Shown piece by piece: positions 26,478-35,028 of a DNA stretch of 40,177 nt. Every line of letters begins with the position of its first letter. Positions within the stretch are counted from its first letter, which is position 1. Below the pieces are notes generated by a model. It saw only the letters and a list, made by a program, of their open reading frames with translations, searched no databases and was not told the DNA's origin. Both the position numbers and the translations under genes were made by a program. The DNA comes from G963666945 sp963666945 (GTDB lineage: Bacteria > Bacteroidota > Bacteroidia > Bacteroidales > Marinifilaceae), in contig CAXXRT010000041.1 in assembly GCA_963666945.2 (NCBI GenBank), forward strand, positions 1 through 40,177. The letters are read 5' to 3'.

Positions 26478-26495
26478 GTAAAAAATATAAGATCA

Positions 26496-27296
26496 CTATT
26501 TTAGCAATTTAAAATATTCCTTTTGCAACAATCTCAAAACAGTATTATCCACATCAAAATACTCTTCATTTATACTGTATATAGGAAGAACACCCAGAGA
26601 AGTAGCAGTTAAAAAAGCTGCATTGTATTCTTTAAGTCTTGAATAATGAATATTCTTCTCCACAATATCTATATTGTGTTTTTTGCAAATCTCTATTACA
26701 CGCTTTCTTACAGTACCGGGCAATACCGTCCCAATAGGAGGTGTGTACACAATATTATTCTTCACCAAAAAGAAATTAGATCGACTACCTTCAGTAACGT
26801 ATCCTAAATCGTTAACAAGCAAAACCTCAAAAACATTCTCCTCATCAATTATCGAATTTGCTAGTTCCCTAAGATCTGTATTAATTATCTTAATTGTAGG
26901 ATTAGCACGTTTGGCATGTAGTAACAATGTTTCTACACCATCTTGCAGCTCTTTATCAGTGGGATAGTGATGGGGAATAAAGAAAATTAATTCAGAAAAG
27001 CCACCATTATGCTTAAACAACACATATTTTACATTGCCCTGATGAACATTATTAATTCTAGCCAGTTCCTCAATTCTGGAAATTATTTTATCTTCATTAA
27101 CAGCATATTCATAATCTATTAAAGAAAGAGATTTTTTGAATCTTTCAATATTATCGCCTGGTCTAAAAGGTTCCCCATTTAATAATCGAAAAACTTCATA
27201 CACAGCCCCCTTAGTTTTCAACCAGGATTCTTTGAATTCTTCACTTCTTTTTATTTCTCCGTTTAAAAGAAATACATCTTTACAACATTCTACCAT
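26496..27296 (-). CDS. Class IV aminotransferase (aminodeoxychorismate lyase / branched-chain type)
   Basis: A 266-residue PLP enzyme of fold type IV. AVYEVFRLLNGEPFRPGDNIERF (about residues 31-53) is the family N-terminal block. Lys136 in ANPTIKIIN aligns with the PLP-binding lysine, and GYVTEGSRSNFFLV (about 165-178) with the conserved Glu169 lies 33 residues later, the same Lys-Glu distance as in E. coli PabC. GTVLPGTVRKRVIEIC follows. Members include PabC (folate), IlvE and D-amino-acid aminotransferases; the shortness and sequence style fit PabC best but do not prove it. It is divergent from the HEPN-like gene at 27338, with back-to-back promoters in a 41-nt gap. Confidence 0.82.
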   Translation of the reverse strand: MVECCKDVFLLNGEIKRSEEFKESWLKTKGAVYEVFRLLNGEPFRPGDNIERFKKSLSLIDYEYAVNEDKIISRIEELARINNVHQGNVKYVLFKHNGGFSELIFFIPHHYPTDKELQDGVETLLLHAKRANPTIKIINTDLRELANSIIDEENVFEVLLVNDLGYVTEGSRSNFFLVKNNIVYTPPIGTVLPGTVRKRVIEICKKHNIDIVEKNIHYSRLKEYNAAFLTATSLGVLPIYSINEEYFDVDNTVLRLLQKEYFKLLK

Positions 27297-27316
27297 TTCT
27301 ATTCTAATTTAATATC

Positions 27317-27324
27317 CAAATTTA
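27317..27324 (-). promoter_or_regulatory. -7 box for the class IV aminotransferase gene
   Basis: Minus-strand TAAATTTG (caaattta on plus) matches TAnnTTTG, 20 nt upstream of the aminotransferase start. It is one base away from the opposing box at 27326. Confidence 0.5.
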
Positions 27325-27325
27325 C

Positions 27326-27333
27326 TATTTTTG
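27326..27333 (+). promoter_or_regulatory. -7 box for the HEPN-like gene
   Basis: TATTTTTG matches TAnnTTTG and ends only 4 nt before the ATG at 27338. If used, transcription would begin at or within the start codon, giving a leaderless mRNA. Confidence 0.45.
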
Positions 27334-27337
27334 TGTT

Positions 27338-27826
27338 ATGAATCACGAAAAAAAAGAAAGAATAAAGTCTTTTATCAATAAATTCTTTATAGAAGAAATA
27401 AAGCGTCTTCAGAATAATAATTTCAATTATTTTTCATTCATTTTAATAGGACAGGCAATAGAAGCACTGGGCGGCCTTATGGATAACAAGCCACTTAAAG
27501 CACGAGGACAGTCTTTTAAACGATTTACTAAATCTATAAACTCACTTATGCCTCCTAAATACAGACTTGTAAATAAAGATAATGTATTGTACGATAAGCT
27601 GAGAAATCAGATGACTCATTCCTTTATTCCAAGCAATTCGTTAATGTTAATAACAAAAGAGAAAAACATAAATAACTATAATCATCTTGATACAGTAGAT
27701 GGAAAATTAGTACTTATTGCAGAAGATTTTTATCATGATATGGTACAGGCCTGTAATAAACTATTTTATCTTTTAGATACAGAGAAAGTAAAAGCAAAGA
27801 TGATTGCTGATTTTGACCTATTATAA
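27338..27826 (+). CDS. Uncharacterised helical protein with an RNxxxH (HEPN-like) motif
   Basis: A 162-residue cytosolic protein with no recognised named family. It is rich in Lys, Asn and Phe and looks all-helical. The striking feature is R89-N-Q-M-T-H94 in LYDKLRNQMTHSF, which fits the Rx4H active-site motif of HEPN proteins; the surrounding helix context (IGQAIEALGGLM early, DFYHDMVQACNKLFYLL late) is compatible. It starts 41 nt from a divergent aminotransferase and is followed 4 nt after its stop by the DUF2520 gene, so it heads the unit running to Maf. Whether it is a ribonuclease or a structural HEPN is open, and the match is by eye only. No antitoxin-like partner is adjacent. Confidence 0.75.
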   Translation: MNHEKKERIKSFINKFFIEEIKRLQNNNFNYFSFILIGQAIEALGGLMDNKPLKARGQSFKRFTKSINSLMPPKYRLVNKDNVLYDKLRNQMTHSFIPSNSLMLITKEKNINNYNHLDTVDGKLVLIAEDFYHDMVQACNKLFYLLDTEKVKAKMIADFDLL

Positions 27827-27830
27827 TATT

Positions 27831-28634
27831 ATGAACAAGAAAATTGTACTTATAGGGGCGGGTAACGTTGCTACCCACCTTGCAAAAGCACTTATTAAGG
27901 AAGGTTTCGTAATCTGTCAGATATATAGCAGGAGTATAGAATCAGCTAGAGAATTGGGAATAAAAATTGGAGTAAACTTCACAAATAAGCACGAAGAGAT
28001 ATATACAAATGCCAATATATATGTATTCTCGGTGAGCGATACCGCAATAGAACAAATATTAAAGAATATATCTTTTGAGAATAGTCCATTATTGATACAT
28101 ACTGCAGGTAGTATTTCCAAAGAAGTATTTAAAGGTTATTCAAAAAACTATGGCGTTTTTTATCCATTACAAACATTTACTAAAAAGAGACTTATAGATT
28201 TCAAAAATATTCCTGTTTGTATAGAAGCAAGCAATGCAGAATCGTTAGAAACAATAAATAATATAGGAGAAGTAATATCTGATTCTGTATATAAAATGGG
28301 AATAGAGAAAAGAGTATATCTGCATCTTGCTGCTGTCTTTGCATGTAATTTTACAAACTATATGTATTCAGTTGCAGAAAAAATTTTGCAACAAAACGAT
28401 ATACCTTTCGATATAATAAAACCCCTAATAAAAGAAACAGCTGCAAAAATTGAGGATTTGTCACCTGCAAAAGCACAGACAGGTCCTGCTGTAAGAAATG
28501 ACAAAGAGGTTATTTTTAAACATAAAGAATTGCTTGAAAACAACCCTGATTTACAAAAATTATATACATTTGTGAGTAATAGTATTATAAAACAAAGTAT
28601 AAACGAAATAAATAACACTAACAAAACAGAATAA
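27831..28634 (+). CDS. Rossmann-like and DUF2520 domain protein
   Basis: A 267-residue protein related to NADP-dependent oxidoreductases such as pyrroline-5-carboxylate reductase. The N-terminal Rossmann fold has GAGNVATHLA (from residue 9), and a DUF2520 helical domain makes up the second half (LAAVFACNFTNYMYS, KIEDLSPAKAQTGPAVRND). An in-frame ATG at 27804 would give nine extra residues but overlaps the upstream gene. The 27831 start, giving MNKKIVLIGAGN, is the family start and follows the previous stop by 4 nt. It is conserved in Bacteroidota in this neighbourhood with the HAD, UbiA and Maf genes. The reaction is not established. Confidence 0.87.
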   Translation: MNKKIVLIGAGNVATHLAKALIKEGFVICQIYSRSIESARELGIKIGVNFTNKHEEIYTNANIYVFSVSDTAIEQILKNISFENSPLLIHTAGSISKEVFKGYSKNYGVFYPLQTFTKKRLIDFKNIPVCIEASNAESLETINNIGEVISDSVYKMGIEKRVYLHLAAVFACNFTNYMYSVAEKILQQNDIPFDIIKPLIKETAAKIEDLSPAKAQTGPAVRNDKEVIFKHKELLENNPDLQKLYTFVSNSIIKQSINEINNTNKTE

Positions 28635-28651
28635 ATAAATTACCAGAGACT

Positions 28652-29179
28652 ATGGCTTTTTTTAAGGAAGAACTAAAGAAGATTAAGGCATTTGTATTTG
28701 ACGTGGACGGAGTACTATCCCTTCAGTCAATGTCACTTGACAATGAAGGAGAATTAATTCGCACATCATGTACAAAAGATGGATATGCCATAATGTACGG
28801 TGGAAAGAAAGGGTATAAATTCGCTATTATTTCAGGTGGTGGTTCTGTAGGAGTACAGAAACGTTATGAAAGACTGGGAATAAAAGATATCCATCTTAAA
28901 ATTGGCAATAAAGTGGAAGCTTTAAAAGAATTTATGGGCAAATACAAAATTTGCGCAGAAGAGATCCTTTATATGGGGGACGACATTCCCGATTATGAAG
29001 TAATGCACATGGTTGGCTTAGCTGTATGTCCCAACGATGCCGTTGAAGAAATAAAATCAATATCAGCCTATGTTTCCGATTTTAAAGGGGGGCATGGGTG
29101 CGTAAGAGATGTAATCGAGCAGGTATTAAAAGCAAGAGGAGATTGGATGGATACATCTTGTTTTGTAAAGAGTATGTAA
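28652..29179 (+). CDS. HAD hydrolase, KdsC-like (3-deoxy-D-manno-octulosonate 8-phosphate phosphatase family)
   Basis: A 175-residue C0-type HAD phosphatase without a cap domain, as in KdsC, which dephosphorylates KDO-8-phosphate for lipopolysaccharide core synthesis. Motif I is D17-V-D19-G (FVFDVDGVLS), where Asp17 would be the nucleophile. The motif II Ser is in IISGGGSVG, the motif III Lys is in IGNKVEALKEF, and motif IV is MGDDIPDYEVM. PNDAVEEIKSISAYVS and GGHGCVRDVIE complete the family pattern. The usual DGVLTDG is replaced by DGVLSLQ, a small deviation that may alter specificity. It is 17 nt after the DUF2520 gene and 13 nt before UbiA. KDO phosphatase is likely but not certain. Confidence 0.85.
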   Translation: MAFFKEELKKIKAFVFDVDGVLSLQSMSLDNEGELIRTSCTKDGYAIMYGGKKGYKFAIISGGGSVGVQKRYERLGIKDIHLKIGNKVEALKEFMGKYKICAEEILYMGDDIPDYEVMHMVGLAVCPNDAVEEIKSISAYVSDFKGGHGCVRDVIEQVLKARGDWMDTSCFVKSM

Positions 29180-29192
29180 AAAACCAATTGTC

Positions 29193-30137
29193 ATGAATAA
29201 GATCACTGCAGTATGTAGATTAATACGATTCCCATTCCTTATTACCGGAATCTTTATAATGTTCGCTACCAGATATCTGATTATCAGACCTATTTTATCT
29301 GTTAACGATTTAAGTCTCCAATTTTCAGACTTTAATTTCGGTATACTTGTATTTTCATTATCCTCACTAATTGCTGCAGGATATATTATTAACGACTATT
29401 TTGACTCCAAAGCCGACAGAAAGAATAACCTAAAGACTACGGTAATAGGTCGAAAAATGTCGAGAATGACTGCAATAACCTTGCATACAGTACTCAATTT
29501 AGTGGCAATATTAGCCGCAGCATGGATATCCGAAAGCATAGGAATGCTGAGATTATCCATTCTCTTTTTACTGGCCAGCGGCCTTTTATGGTTCTATTCA
29601 ACCAGCTACAAGCACAAGAAGATATTAGGTAAGGTAATACTATCTGCGATGATAGCATCTATTCCTTTGGTTATTACACTATACGAAATACCCGATTTAA
29701 ACAGAGAATACGGAGCTATATTGTCAGAAAACAGAACAAGCTTAAAGTATCTTTTTAACTGGACTGGTGGATTTTCTGTTTTTCTTTTTCTTGTGTCATT
29801 AATCAGACTTATAATAAAAGAAAAGATAGAATTAACAGGCAAATCCTGCGATATATCAATTAATCTTTTAGAAAGAACCTCATTATACATTCTATACCTG
29901 ATATTAATAAGTTTTTTTGTGCTTTTACGAGTTTATATCTTTAATAAAGATGTAATTACAACCTGGTATTTTTTTATACTGATAATTGTTCCAATATTTT
30001 TATCTTTAGCTCAAATAAGAAAGTCAACCTCATACAAAAACCTAAAACTTTCCGATCTGCTGATAAAAATAATAAGCATAGCAGGTATATTATACACAGT
30101 TGTAATAAACTACATTTTTTATAATAATTTGATATAA
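29193..30137 (+). CDS. UbiA family prenyltransferase
   Basis: A 314-residue inner-membrane enzyme with about eight or nine hydrophobic segments that would attach a prenyl chain to an acceptor. The first Asp-rich motif is N67-D-Y-F-D71-S-K-A-D75 (NDYFDSKADR), which binds Mg-diphosphate. The second motif region is less clear, with D189-like acidic residues lacking the textbook spacing by eye. Bacteroidota members are often annotated as geranylgeranylglycerol-phosphate geranylgeranyltransferase, but the acceptor here cannot be determined; quinone or hopanoid-related roles remain possible. It lies 13 nt after the HAD phosphatase and is followed after 1 nt by maf, so it is cotranscribed. Confidence 0.83.
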   Translation: MNKITAVCRLIRFPFLITGIFIMFATRYLIIRPILSVNDLSLQFSDFNFGILVFSLSSLIAAGYIINDYFDSKADRKNNLKTTVIGRKMSRMTAITLHTVLNLVAILAAAWISESIGMLRLSILFLLASGLLWFYSTSYKHKKILGKVILSAMIASIPLVITLYEIPDLNREYGAILSENRTSLKYLFNWTGGFSVFLFLVSLIRLIIKEKIELTGKSCDISINLLERTSLYILYLILISFFVLLRVYIFNKDVITTWYFFILIIVPIFLSLAQIRKSTSYKNLKLSDLLIKIISIAGILYTVVINYIFYNNLI

Positions 30138-30138
30138 A

Positions 30139-30720
30139 ATGAACTTAGATAATATAAATCACTATAATATAATTCTTGCAAGTAAATCCCCCAGAAGACA
30201 ACATATGCTAAAAGATCTGGGGTTAAATTTTGAAGTACGTATAAAAGAAACAGAGGAAACTTATCCCTCTGAAATGGAAGTAGAAGAAATACCCGTATAT
30301 CTTGCAGAACAGAAGGCCCTAGCCTTTAAAGATGAAATAAAAGATAACGATCTTATTATTACTGCCGATACAATTGTGGCTTTGGGTGAAGAGGTTTTAG
30401 GTAAACCAAACGACAGAGAACATGCCAAAGAGATGTTAAATAAGCTTTCTGGTACAAGTCATAGGGTAATCAGTGGAGTTAGTCTTTACTCAAAGGAAAA
30501 ACTTATATCGTTTAACTGCATTACCAATGTATTTTTCAAACCACTTAAGGAGGAAGAAATAAGCTATTATTTAGATACTTATAAGCCATTCGATAAAGCC
30601 GGGGCTTATGGAATACAAGAGTGGATAGGATACATAGGCGTTGAGAGAGTAGAAGGATCTTTCTATAACGTAGTTGGTCTTCCAATACAGCAACTATACA
30701 AACACCTGACTGAATTTTAA
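30139..30720 (+). CDS. maf: Maf family nucleotide pyrophosphatase
   Basis: A 193-residue cytosolic house-cleaning enzyme that hydrolyses non-canonical or dTTP/UTP nucleoside triphosphates to monophosphates. The N-terminal ASKSPRRQHMLKDLGLNFEV (from residue 14) is the substrate-binding loop. ITADTIVALGEEVLGKP is the central catalytic Asp region, and LSGTSHRVISGV and DKAGAYGIQEW follow. Length is standard. It starts 1 nt after the UbiA stop (30137), so translation is coupled. The family is historically linked to septum formation (Maf), but no cell-division genes are nearby. The closing gap to the peptidase gene is 49 nt with no terminator seen, so it may read through. Confidence 0.93.
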   Translation: MNLDNINHYNIILASKSPRRQHMLKDLGLNFEVRIKETEETYPSEMEVEEIPVYLAEQKALAFKDEIKDNDLIITADTIVALGEEVLGKPNDREHAKEMLNKLSGTSHRVISGVSLYSKEKLISFNCITNVFFKPLKEEEISYYLDTYKPFDKAGAYGIQEWIGYIGVERVEGSFYNVVGLPIQQLYKHLTEF

Positions 30721-30769
30721 AATTATATATAAACAACAAATAATTATTAGAGAACAAAAACGAGAACTT

Positions 30770-32929
30770 ATGACTAAGAAAATTAGTTTATTACTACTGG
30801 TAACACTTTTGACTTTCGGTTTTTCAAGAGCCGACGAAGGGATGTGGATTCCATCCCTTTTAAAGAAGTACAACATTGAGGATATGCAAAAAGCCGGATT
30901 TAAACTAACGGCAGAAGATATTTACGATGTAAATAAAGCATGTCTTAAAGACGCCATTATCGGACTTGGTAGAGAAGGACAACCATTTTGGCATTTCTGT
31001 ACAGGTGAATTAATATCAGATGAAGGTCTTTTTATTACAAATCATCACTGTGGTATGGGGGCTATCCAGTCGCATTCAAGTCTTGAGCACAACTATTTAA
31101 GAGATGGTTTCTGGGCAATGAGCAAAAGCGAAGAGCTTGCAAATCCTGGAATTACAGCATCGTTTCTTATTAAAATAGAGGATGTCACTAAAGAAATAAA
31201 TAATGCAATTGAGAATGCAAAAGGCGACAACTCATATGTAAGCAAAAAAGCACAAGAGCTAATTAAAAAAGCAACAGAAGGAACAAATTATCAGGCAAAT
31301 ATTAAGCCATATTTCAATGGAAATCAGTTCTTCCTTTCAGTATATAAAATATACAGAGATGTTCGTTTAGTTGGTGCCCCTCCGGTAAGCATAGGTAAGT
31401 TTGGTGGAGATACCGACAACTGGGCATGGCCACGTCATACAGGCGATTTCTCAATGTTCCGTATCTATGCCGATGAGAATAACGAGCCAGTGGCATTTTC
31501 TAATAACAACAAGCCTTACAAGCCTAAATATTCTCTAACAATATCATTAAAGGGAGTTCAGGAAGGTGATTTTACCATGGTATTCGGATATCCTGGAACA
31601 ACCAAGGAGTATCTTACTTCTCATGCTATCAGTCAGGTTGTAGAGATAGAAAATCCTGAAGGTATTGCTATCAGAACCAAGAAACTTAACCAGATGAATG
31701 CCTCTATGGAAAAAAGCGAGTCTTTAAGAATAAAATACTCCGCTAAAGCTGCAGGTGTAGCTAACTCATGGAAGCGTTGGATTGGTGAGATCAAAGGTCT
31801 TAATAGATTCAATACAGTTAAGGAAAAGCAGAATCTCGAAAAGAAATTTACTGAATGGGTTAACCAATCTTCAGATAGACAGGAAAAATACGGTAATCTT
31901 CTTTCAGTTATGGAAAGTCTTTATAACGACAGAGCACCATACATATTTGCAAAATCCATTACTATTGAAGCAGGACTAAGAGGAGCAGAGATTATTGACC
32001 TTGCCTTAAAAGCAGGAAAGTTTGGGTCTGAATGGGGTAATGAAAAAGAAGGATTTGCTGAAGCTCTTGCAACATTTTCAAAAGAGGCAAAAGCTTTTTA
32101 TAAGGATTACGACGAACAGACAGATAAAAACATCTTTACAGAGCTTATTTCACACTACATAGAAAAATGTAAGCCAGAATTCATGCCTGAAGAACTTAAA
32201 AAGATCAACAAAGAAGATGTAGAAAAGTTTGCTGATAAAGTTTATAAAAAATCAATTCTTTCAAACTCTGAAAAGGGAATGAAGTTCATTTCAAACTACA
32301 GTCCTAAACAATACAAAAAACTATCTAAAGACCCTATGGTTAAGATTGCCAAAAGCATTTTAGATATATACAAAAACAAGATTGCCGGTCAGTTGCAAGA
32401 AATTGACGGAAATATAAACCAAATGTATAAGCTTTGGATTGAAGGACTAATGGAAATGCAGAAAGACAAAACATTCTATCCTGATGCAAATTCATCTCTA
32501 AGAATAGCTTACGGTACAATAGGAGGATACAAGCCAAAAGACGGAGTTTATTACAAGCATTACACTACTCTAAGAGGAATCATTGAAAAAGACAATCCTG
32601 AAATTTACGACTATAAAGTAGCCCCTAAGCTAAAAGAACTTTATCGAACTAAAGATTACGGAAAATATACTCAAAACGGAGAAGTACCTGTTTGTTTTGT
32701 AGCTAACAACCACACAACAGGAGGTAATTCAGGAAGTCCTGTACTAAACGATAAAGGTGAGCTTATAGGCATTAACTTCGACCGTGCATGGGAAGGAGTG
32801 ATGAGTGATATGAAATACGATCCAAATATCTGTAGAAACATAGCTCTTGACATCCGTTACGCATTATTTATCATAGATAAATTCGCAGGAGCAGGTCATT
32901 TGATTAAAGAAATGAAGTTTGCGGAATAA
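30770..32929 (+). CDS. S46 family dipeptidyl-peptidase, DPP11 type (Asp/Glu-specific)
   Basis: A 719-residue periplasmic protease with a signal peptide (to about residue 22) that removes dipeptides from oligopeptide N-termini. The triad comprises His93 (FITNHHCGMG), Asp226 (RHTGDFSMFR) and Ser654 (GGNSGSPVL). In this family the residue 18 after the catalytic Ser sets P1 specificity: Arg in DPP11 (acidic residues), Gly in DPP7. Here it is Arg672 (INFDRAWEG), and the Phe two before it (Phe670) is also conserved. This predicts cleavage after Asp/Glu at P1. Length matches Porphyromonas gingivalis DPP11 (720). It lies 49 nt after maf and ends at a strong bidirectional terminator. Function is peptide scavenging for amino acid fermentation. 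Confidence 0.93.
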   Translation: MTKKISLLLLVTLLTFGFSRADEGMWIPSLLKKYNIEDMQKAGFKLTAEDIYDVNKACLKDAIIGLGREGQPFWHFCTGELISDEGLFITNHHCGMGAIQSHSSLEHNYLRDGFWAMSKSEELANPGITASFLIKIEDVTKEINNAIENAKGDNSYVSKKAQELIKKATEGTNYQANIKPYFNGNQFFLSVYKIYRDVRLVGAPPVSIGKFGGDTDNWAWPRHTGDFSMFRIYADENNEPVAFSNNNKPYKPKYSLTISLKGVQEGDFTMVFGYPGTTKEYLTSHAISQVVEIENPEGIAIRTKKLNQMNASMEKSESLRIKYSAKAAGVANSWKRWIGEIKGLNRFNTVKEKQNLEKKFTEWVNQSSDRQEKYGNLLSVMESLYNDRAPYIFAKSITIEAGLRGAEIIDLALKAGKFGSEWGNEKEGFAEALATFSKEAKAFYKDYDEQTDKNIFTELISHYIEKCKPEFMPEELKKINKEDVEKFADKVYKKSILSNSEKGMKFISNYSPKQYKKLSKDPMVKIAKSILDIYKNKIAGQLQEIDGNINQMYKLWIEGLMEMQKDKTFYPDANSSLRIAYGTIGGYKPKDGVYYKHYTTLRGIIEKDNPEIYDYKVAPKLKELYRTKDYGKYTQNGEVPVCFVANNHTTGGNSGSPVLNDKGELIGINFDRAWEGVMSDMKYDPNICRNIALDIRYALFIIDKFAGAGHLIKEMKFAE

Positions 32930-32958
32930 GCAATTATTTCTACGTATACTACAATAAT

Positions 32959-32996
32959 AAAATAGGAGGAAAACTAAATAGTTTTCCTCCTATTTT
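32959..32996. terminator. Strong bidirectional terminator after the DPP11 gene
   Basis: A 17-bp perfect stem, aaaataggaggaaaact (32959-32975) with agttttcctcctatttt (32980-32996), and a 4-nt loop aaat. T-runs lie on both sides. It is 29 nt after the stop and may also end the minus-strand DUF3078 gene. Confidence 0.92.
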
Positions 32997-32999
32997 ATT

Positions 33000-33046
33000 T
33001 TCCGGCCTCTCACACCGTACGCACGATGGTATATAATGTCTGAACG
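33000..33046 (-). mobile_element. Possible remnant of a group II intron
   Basis: Read on the minus strand, the stretch contains GTACGGTGTGAGAGGCCGG, a phrase common near the 3' part of bacterial group II introns (the catalytic RNA after the reverse transcriptase ORF). It continues with ccatcgtgc and gttcagac. It is only about 45 nt long, with no reverse transcriptase or domain V visible nearby, so at best it is a scar. Recognition is from memory. Confidence 0.35.
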
Positions 33047-33139
33047 GGAATTAATTCCTTTTCTCCTATATGATTAAGATAAGATATTTTCAAAACAAGA
33101 TATTAAATAGAGGTCAACGTTTTGGTATTGATTCATTTT

Positions 33140-34024
33140 TTATTGAAACTTATAAGAAATCCCTATTCCTAAGAACTGTTTTACCTGAACCCTTGGACCA
33201 TGAACCAATCCTTCAGAATCAATATACTTGATATCATTATCGTAACGGAAAGTAGCACCGGCATTAGCCGACAGATATTTATTCACCTTCATTACAAATC
33301 TTATATCCCAGTTCATATCCACATATTTAGGATCTTCAGTATAGCTTGAAAATGCATCAAAGGTACTTTCAAAATCAACATTCTTAATGAAGTCTTTTTT
33401 ATTAACCACTACCTTTAGGAAAGCCCCGACCTCCGCCTTATACTTATCCCCGGGGTCAACACCAAAACTACCAGCATCGGAAAGATCGTCATCCATAACA
33501 AAAGTCGATTTTAAATCGGCAGGAGAGAGGAATATAGAAATCCAGTCCTTTGGCTTATAATCGAAACCAACGGCAATATTCAGATAAGCCGGAGCCAAAA
33601 ATGTTGATATATATACATCTTTATTAGGGTAGTTATATCCCTTATCAACCTGAGTCTTAAAGTCCCCAAGTGTAGCAAAAAACCAGTTGTTTCCTATTTC
33701 ATAACCATATTTAGAAGAAAAATTAAGCCTATCTAAACTTTTTTTACTTCCCTCACTATCGTTTTTAACTCTTCCGTATTCAAAGTCCAGAGTATTATCC
33801 CATGCATGTTTACCCTTCTTTTTATTAGCATTAATTTTAAACAGGAAAGTCCCGGTAACAGAACCCTCACCACCTTCACTCCAATTGGAAAGAGATACCT
33901 GAGAGAAGTTTAGCGACACATTACCGTCAATCTTCCAGTACTTTGATTTATTTTCCTTTTCCTGAGCATATAAGCCTATGGAAATAAAAACGGTAAATAG
34001 AAAACTGATAATTGCTTTATTCAT
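33140..34024 (-). CDS. DUF3078 domain-containing outer-membrane-type protein
   Basis: A 294-residue exported protein with signal peptide (MNKAIISFLFTVFISIGLYAQ). The DUF3078 pattern is clear: SLNFSQVSLSNWSEGGEGSVTGT near the start of the mature part, then alternating beta strands (WDNTLDFEYGRVKN, FEYKPKDWISIFLSP-like) ending in ISYKFQ, an aromatic terminus typical of beta-barrel outer-membrane proteins. The family is widespread in Bacteroidota with no settled function. It is a single gene between a terminator and a 92-nt gap to the next minus-strand lipoprotein. No promoter was recognised upstream. Confidence 0.82.
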   Translation of the reverse strand: MNKAIISFLFTVFISIGLYAQEKENKSKYWKIDGNVSLNFSQVSLSNWSEGGEGSVTGTFLFKINANKKKGKHAWDNTLDFEYGRVKNDSEGSKKSLDRLNFSSKYGYEIGNNWFFATLGDFKTQVDKGYNYPNKDVYISTFLAPAYLNIAVGFDYKPKDWISIFLSPADLKSTFVMDDDLSDAGSFGVDPGDKYKAEVGAFLKVVVNKKDFIKNVDFESTFDAFSSYTEDPKYVDMNWDIRFVMKVNKYLSANAGATFRYDNDIKYIDSEGLVHGPRVQVKQFLGIGISYKFQ

Positions 34025-34116
34025 GGTTATATAGATTTAAGTTATTATTCAATATCTCTTATATCTATATTTATACTTTGTTAAGAAAAATTGGTTCCAG
34101 GAACTTCTTGATAAAT

Positions 34117-35028
34117 TCAGTCCAGATATTCTCCACTAATTATTTCTTTCATACTATTCCATGAAAATAATGCATCGATATTTGACTCAAGTAAGTTATC
34201 TTTAGAGAAATGATACAATTTAGTAATATTACTAGCCTTACTCGCTGATATTTGTCTGGTTATAGTTTTATTCAGCATTTCAACCTCAGAATGTTTCGTG
34301 TAATATTTTATTTCCACAGTATATATTTCATCTTCGGAAGCAGCAGTATTATTTATAATCATAGCATGTCTATCATCATTTTGTATATAATCATCAGATT
34401 TCAATAATTCTGTACCATCTTCTCCAAAAATAAAAGCTTTCAAAATATAATTAGAATCTTCAGAATTCTCTATAATGACAGCAACCCTATGATTTTGAGT
34501 TACCATATTTATATCAACAATATTACTGTTAATATCAGCTGAAATGTTTTTAATCACTGGTTTTTCAATGACATAACTAGCATATATAGGTTGAATTATT
34601 TTCAAAACATCTCCATATTGTTTTGCTCTTTTATTCAAATTATAGTCGTTACATTTTGGGATAGATTTATAGTAAAAATTAAGAGGAGGATTATTGCAAA
34701 CTCCTTTTACAGTTATTTTATTTGTACCAAAAGTTATATTGCTAAGAACTATTACATTAGTATCTCCTTCTATTTGATTATAATTGTATTGTTCAATTAC
34801 ATCTTTGACATCGTATTCCATATTTTCAACTTTCAAGACTACTCCCACAATATAATCAGGAATGTTTGCTCTATCTTGTCTTGTTGTTCCTTTTATAGAA
34901 GATTCAGGTCCTTTAATATTAAAGAGAACAGACCCCTGTGGCAATTGTTCATCAGAATACTTAGAAGAACAACATGAAAATACTAAAAGACAAAATAAAA
35001 GCAGAAAGTATATTTTATAAGTAATCAT
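34117..35028 (-). CDS. Uncharacterised lipoprotein
   Basis: A 303-residue exported protein whose signal peptide ends in a lipobox VFSC with Cys at residue 19 (YKIYFLLLFCLLVFSCCSS). The mature portion begins SKYSDEQLPQGSVLFNIKG and looks like beta-rich Ig- or fasciclin-type domains: repeated short strands with SNITFGTNKITVKGV and MVTQNHRVAVIIENSED. No family is recognised. It is divergent from the MFS gene at 35276 (247-nt gap) and lies on the same strand upstream of the DUF3078 gene with a 92-nt gap. Codon use is AT-rich like its surroundings. No further role can be supported. Confidence 0.72.
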   Translation of the reverse strand: MITYKIYFLLLFCLLVFSCCSSKYSDEQLPQGSVLFNIKGPESSIKGTTRQDRANIPDYIVGVVLKVENMEYDVKDVIEQYNYNQIEGDTNVIVLSNITFGTNKITVKGVCNNPPLNFYYKSIPKCNDYNLNKRAKQYGDVLKIIQPIYASYVIEKPVIKNISADINSNIVDINMVTQNHRVAVIIENSEDSNYILKAFIFGEDGTELLKSDDYIQNDDRHAMIINNTAASEDEIYTVEIKYYTKHSEVEMLNKTITRQISASKASNITKLYHFSKDNLLESNIDALFSWNSMKEIISGEYLD

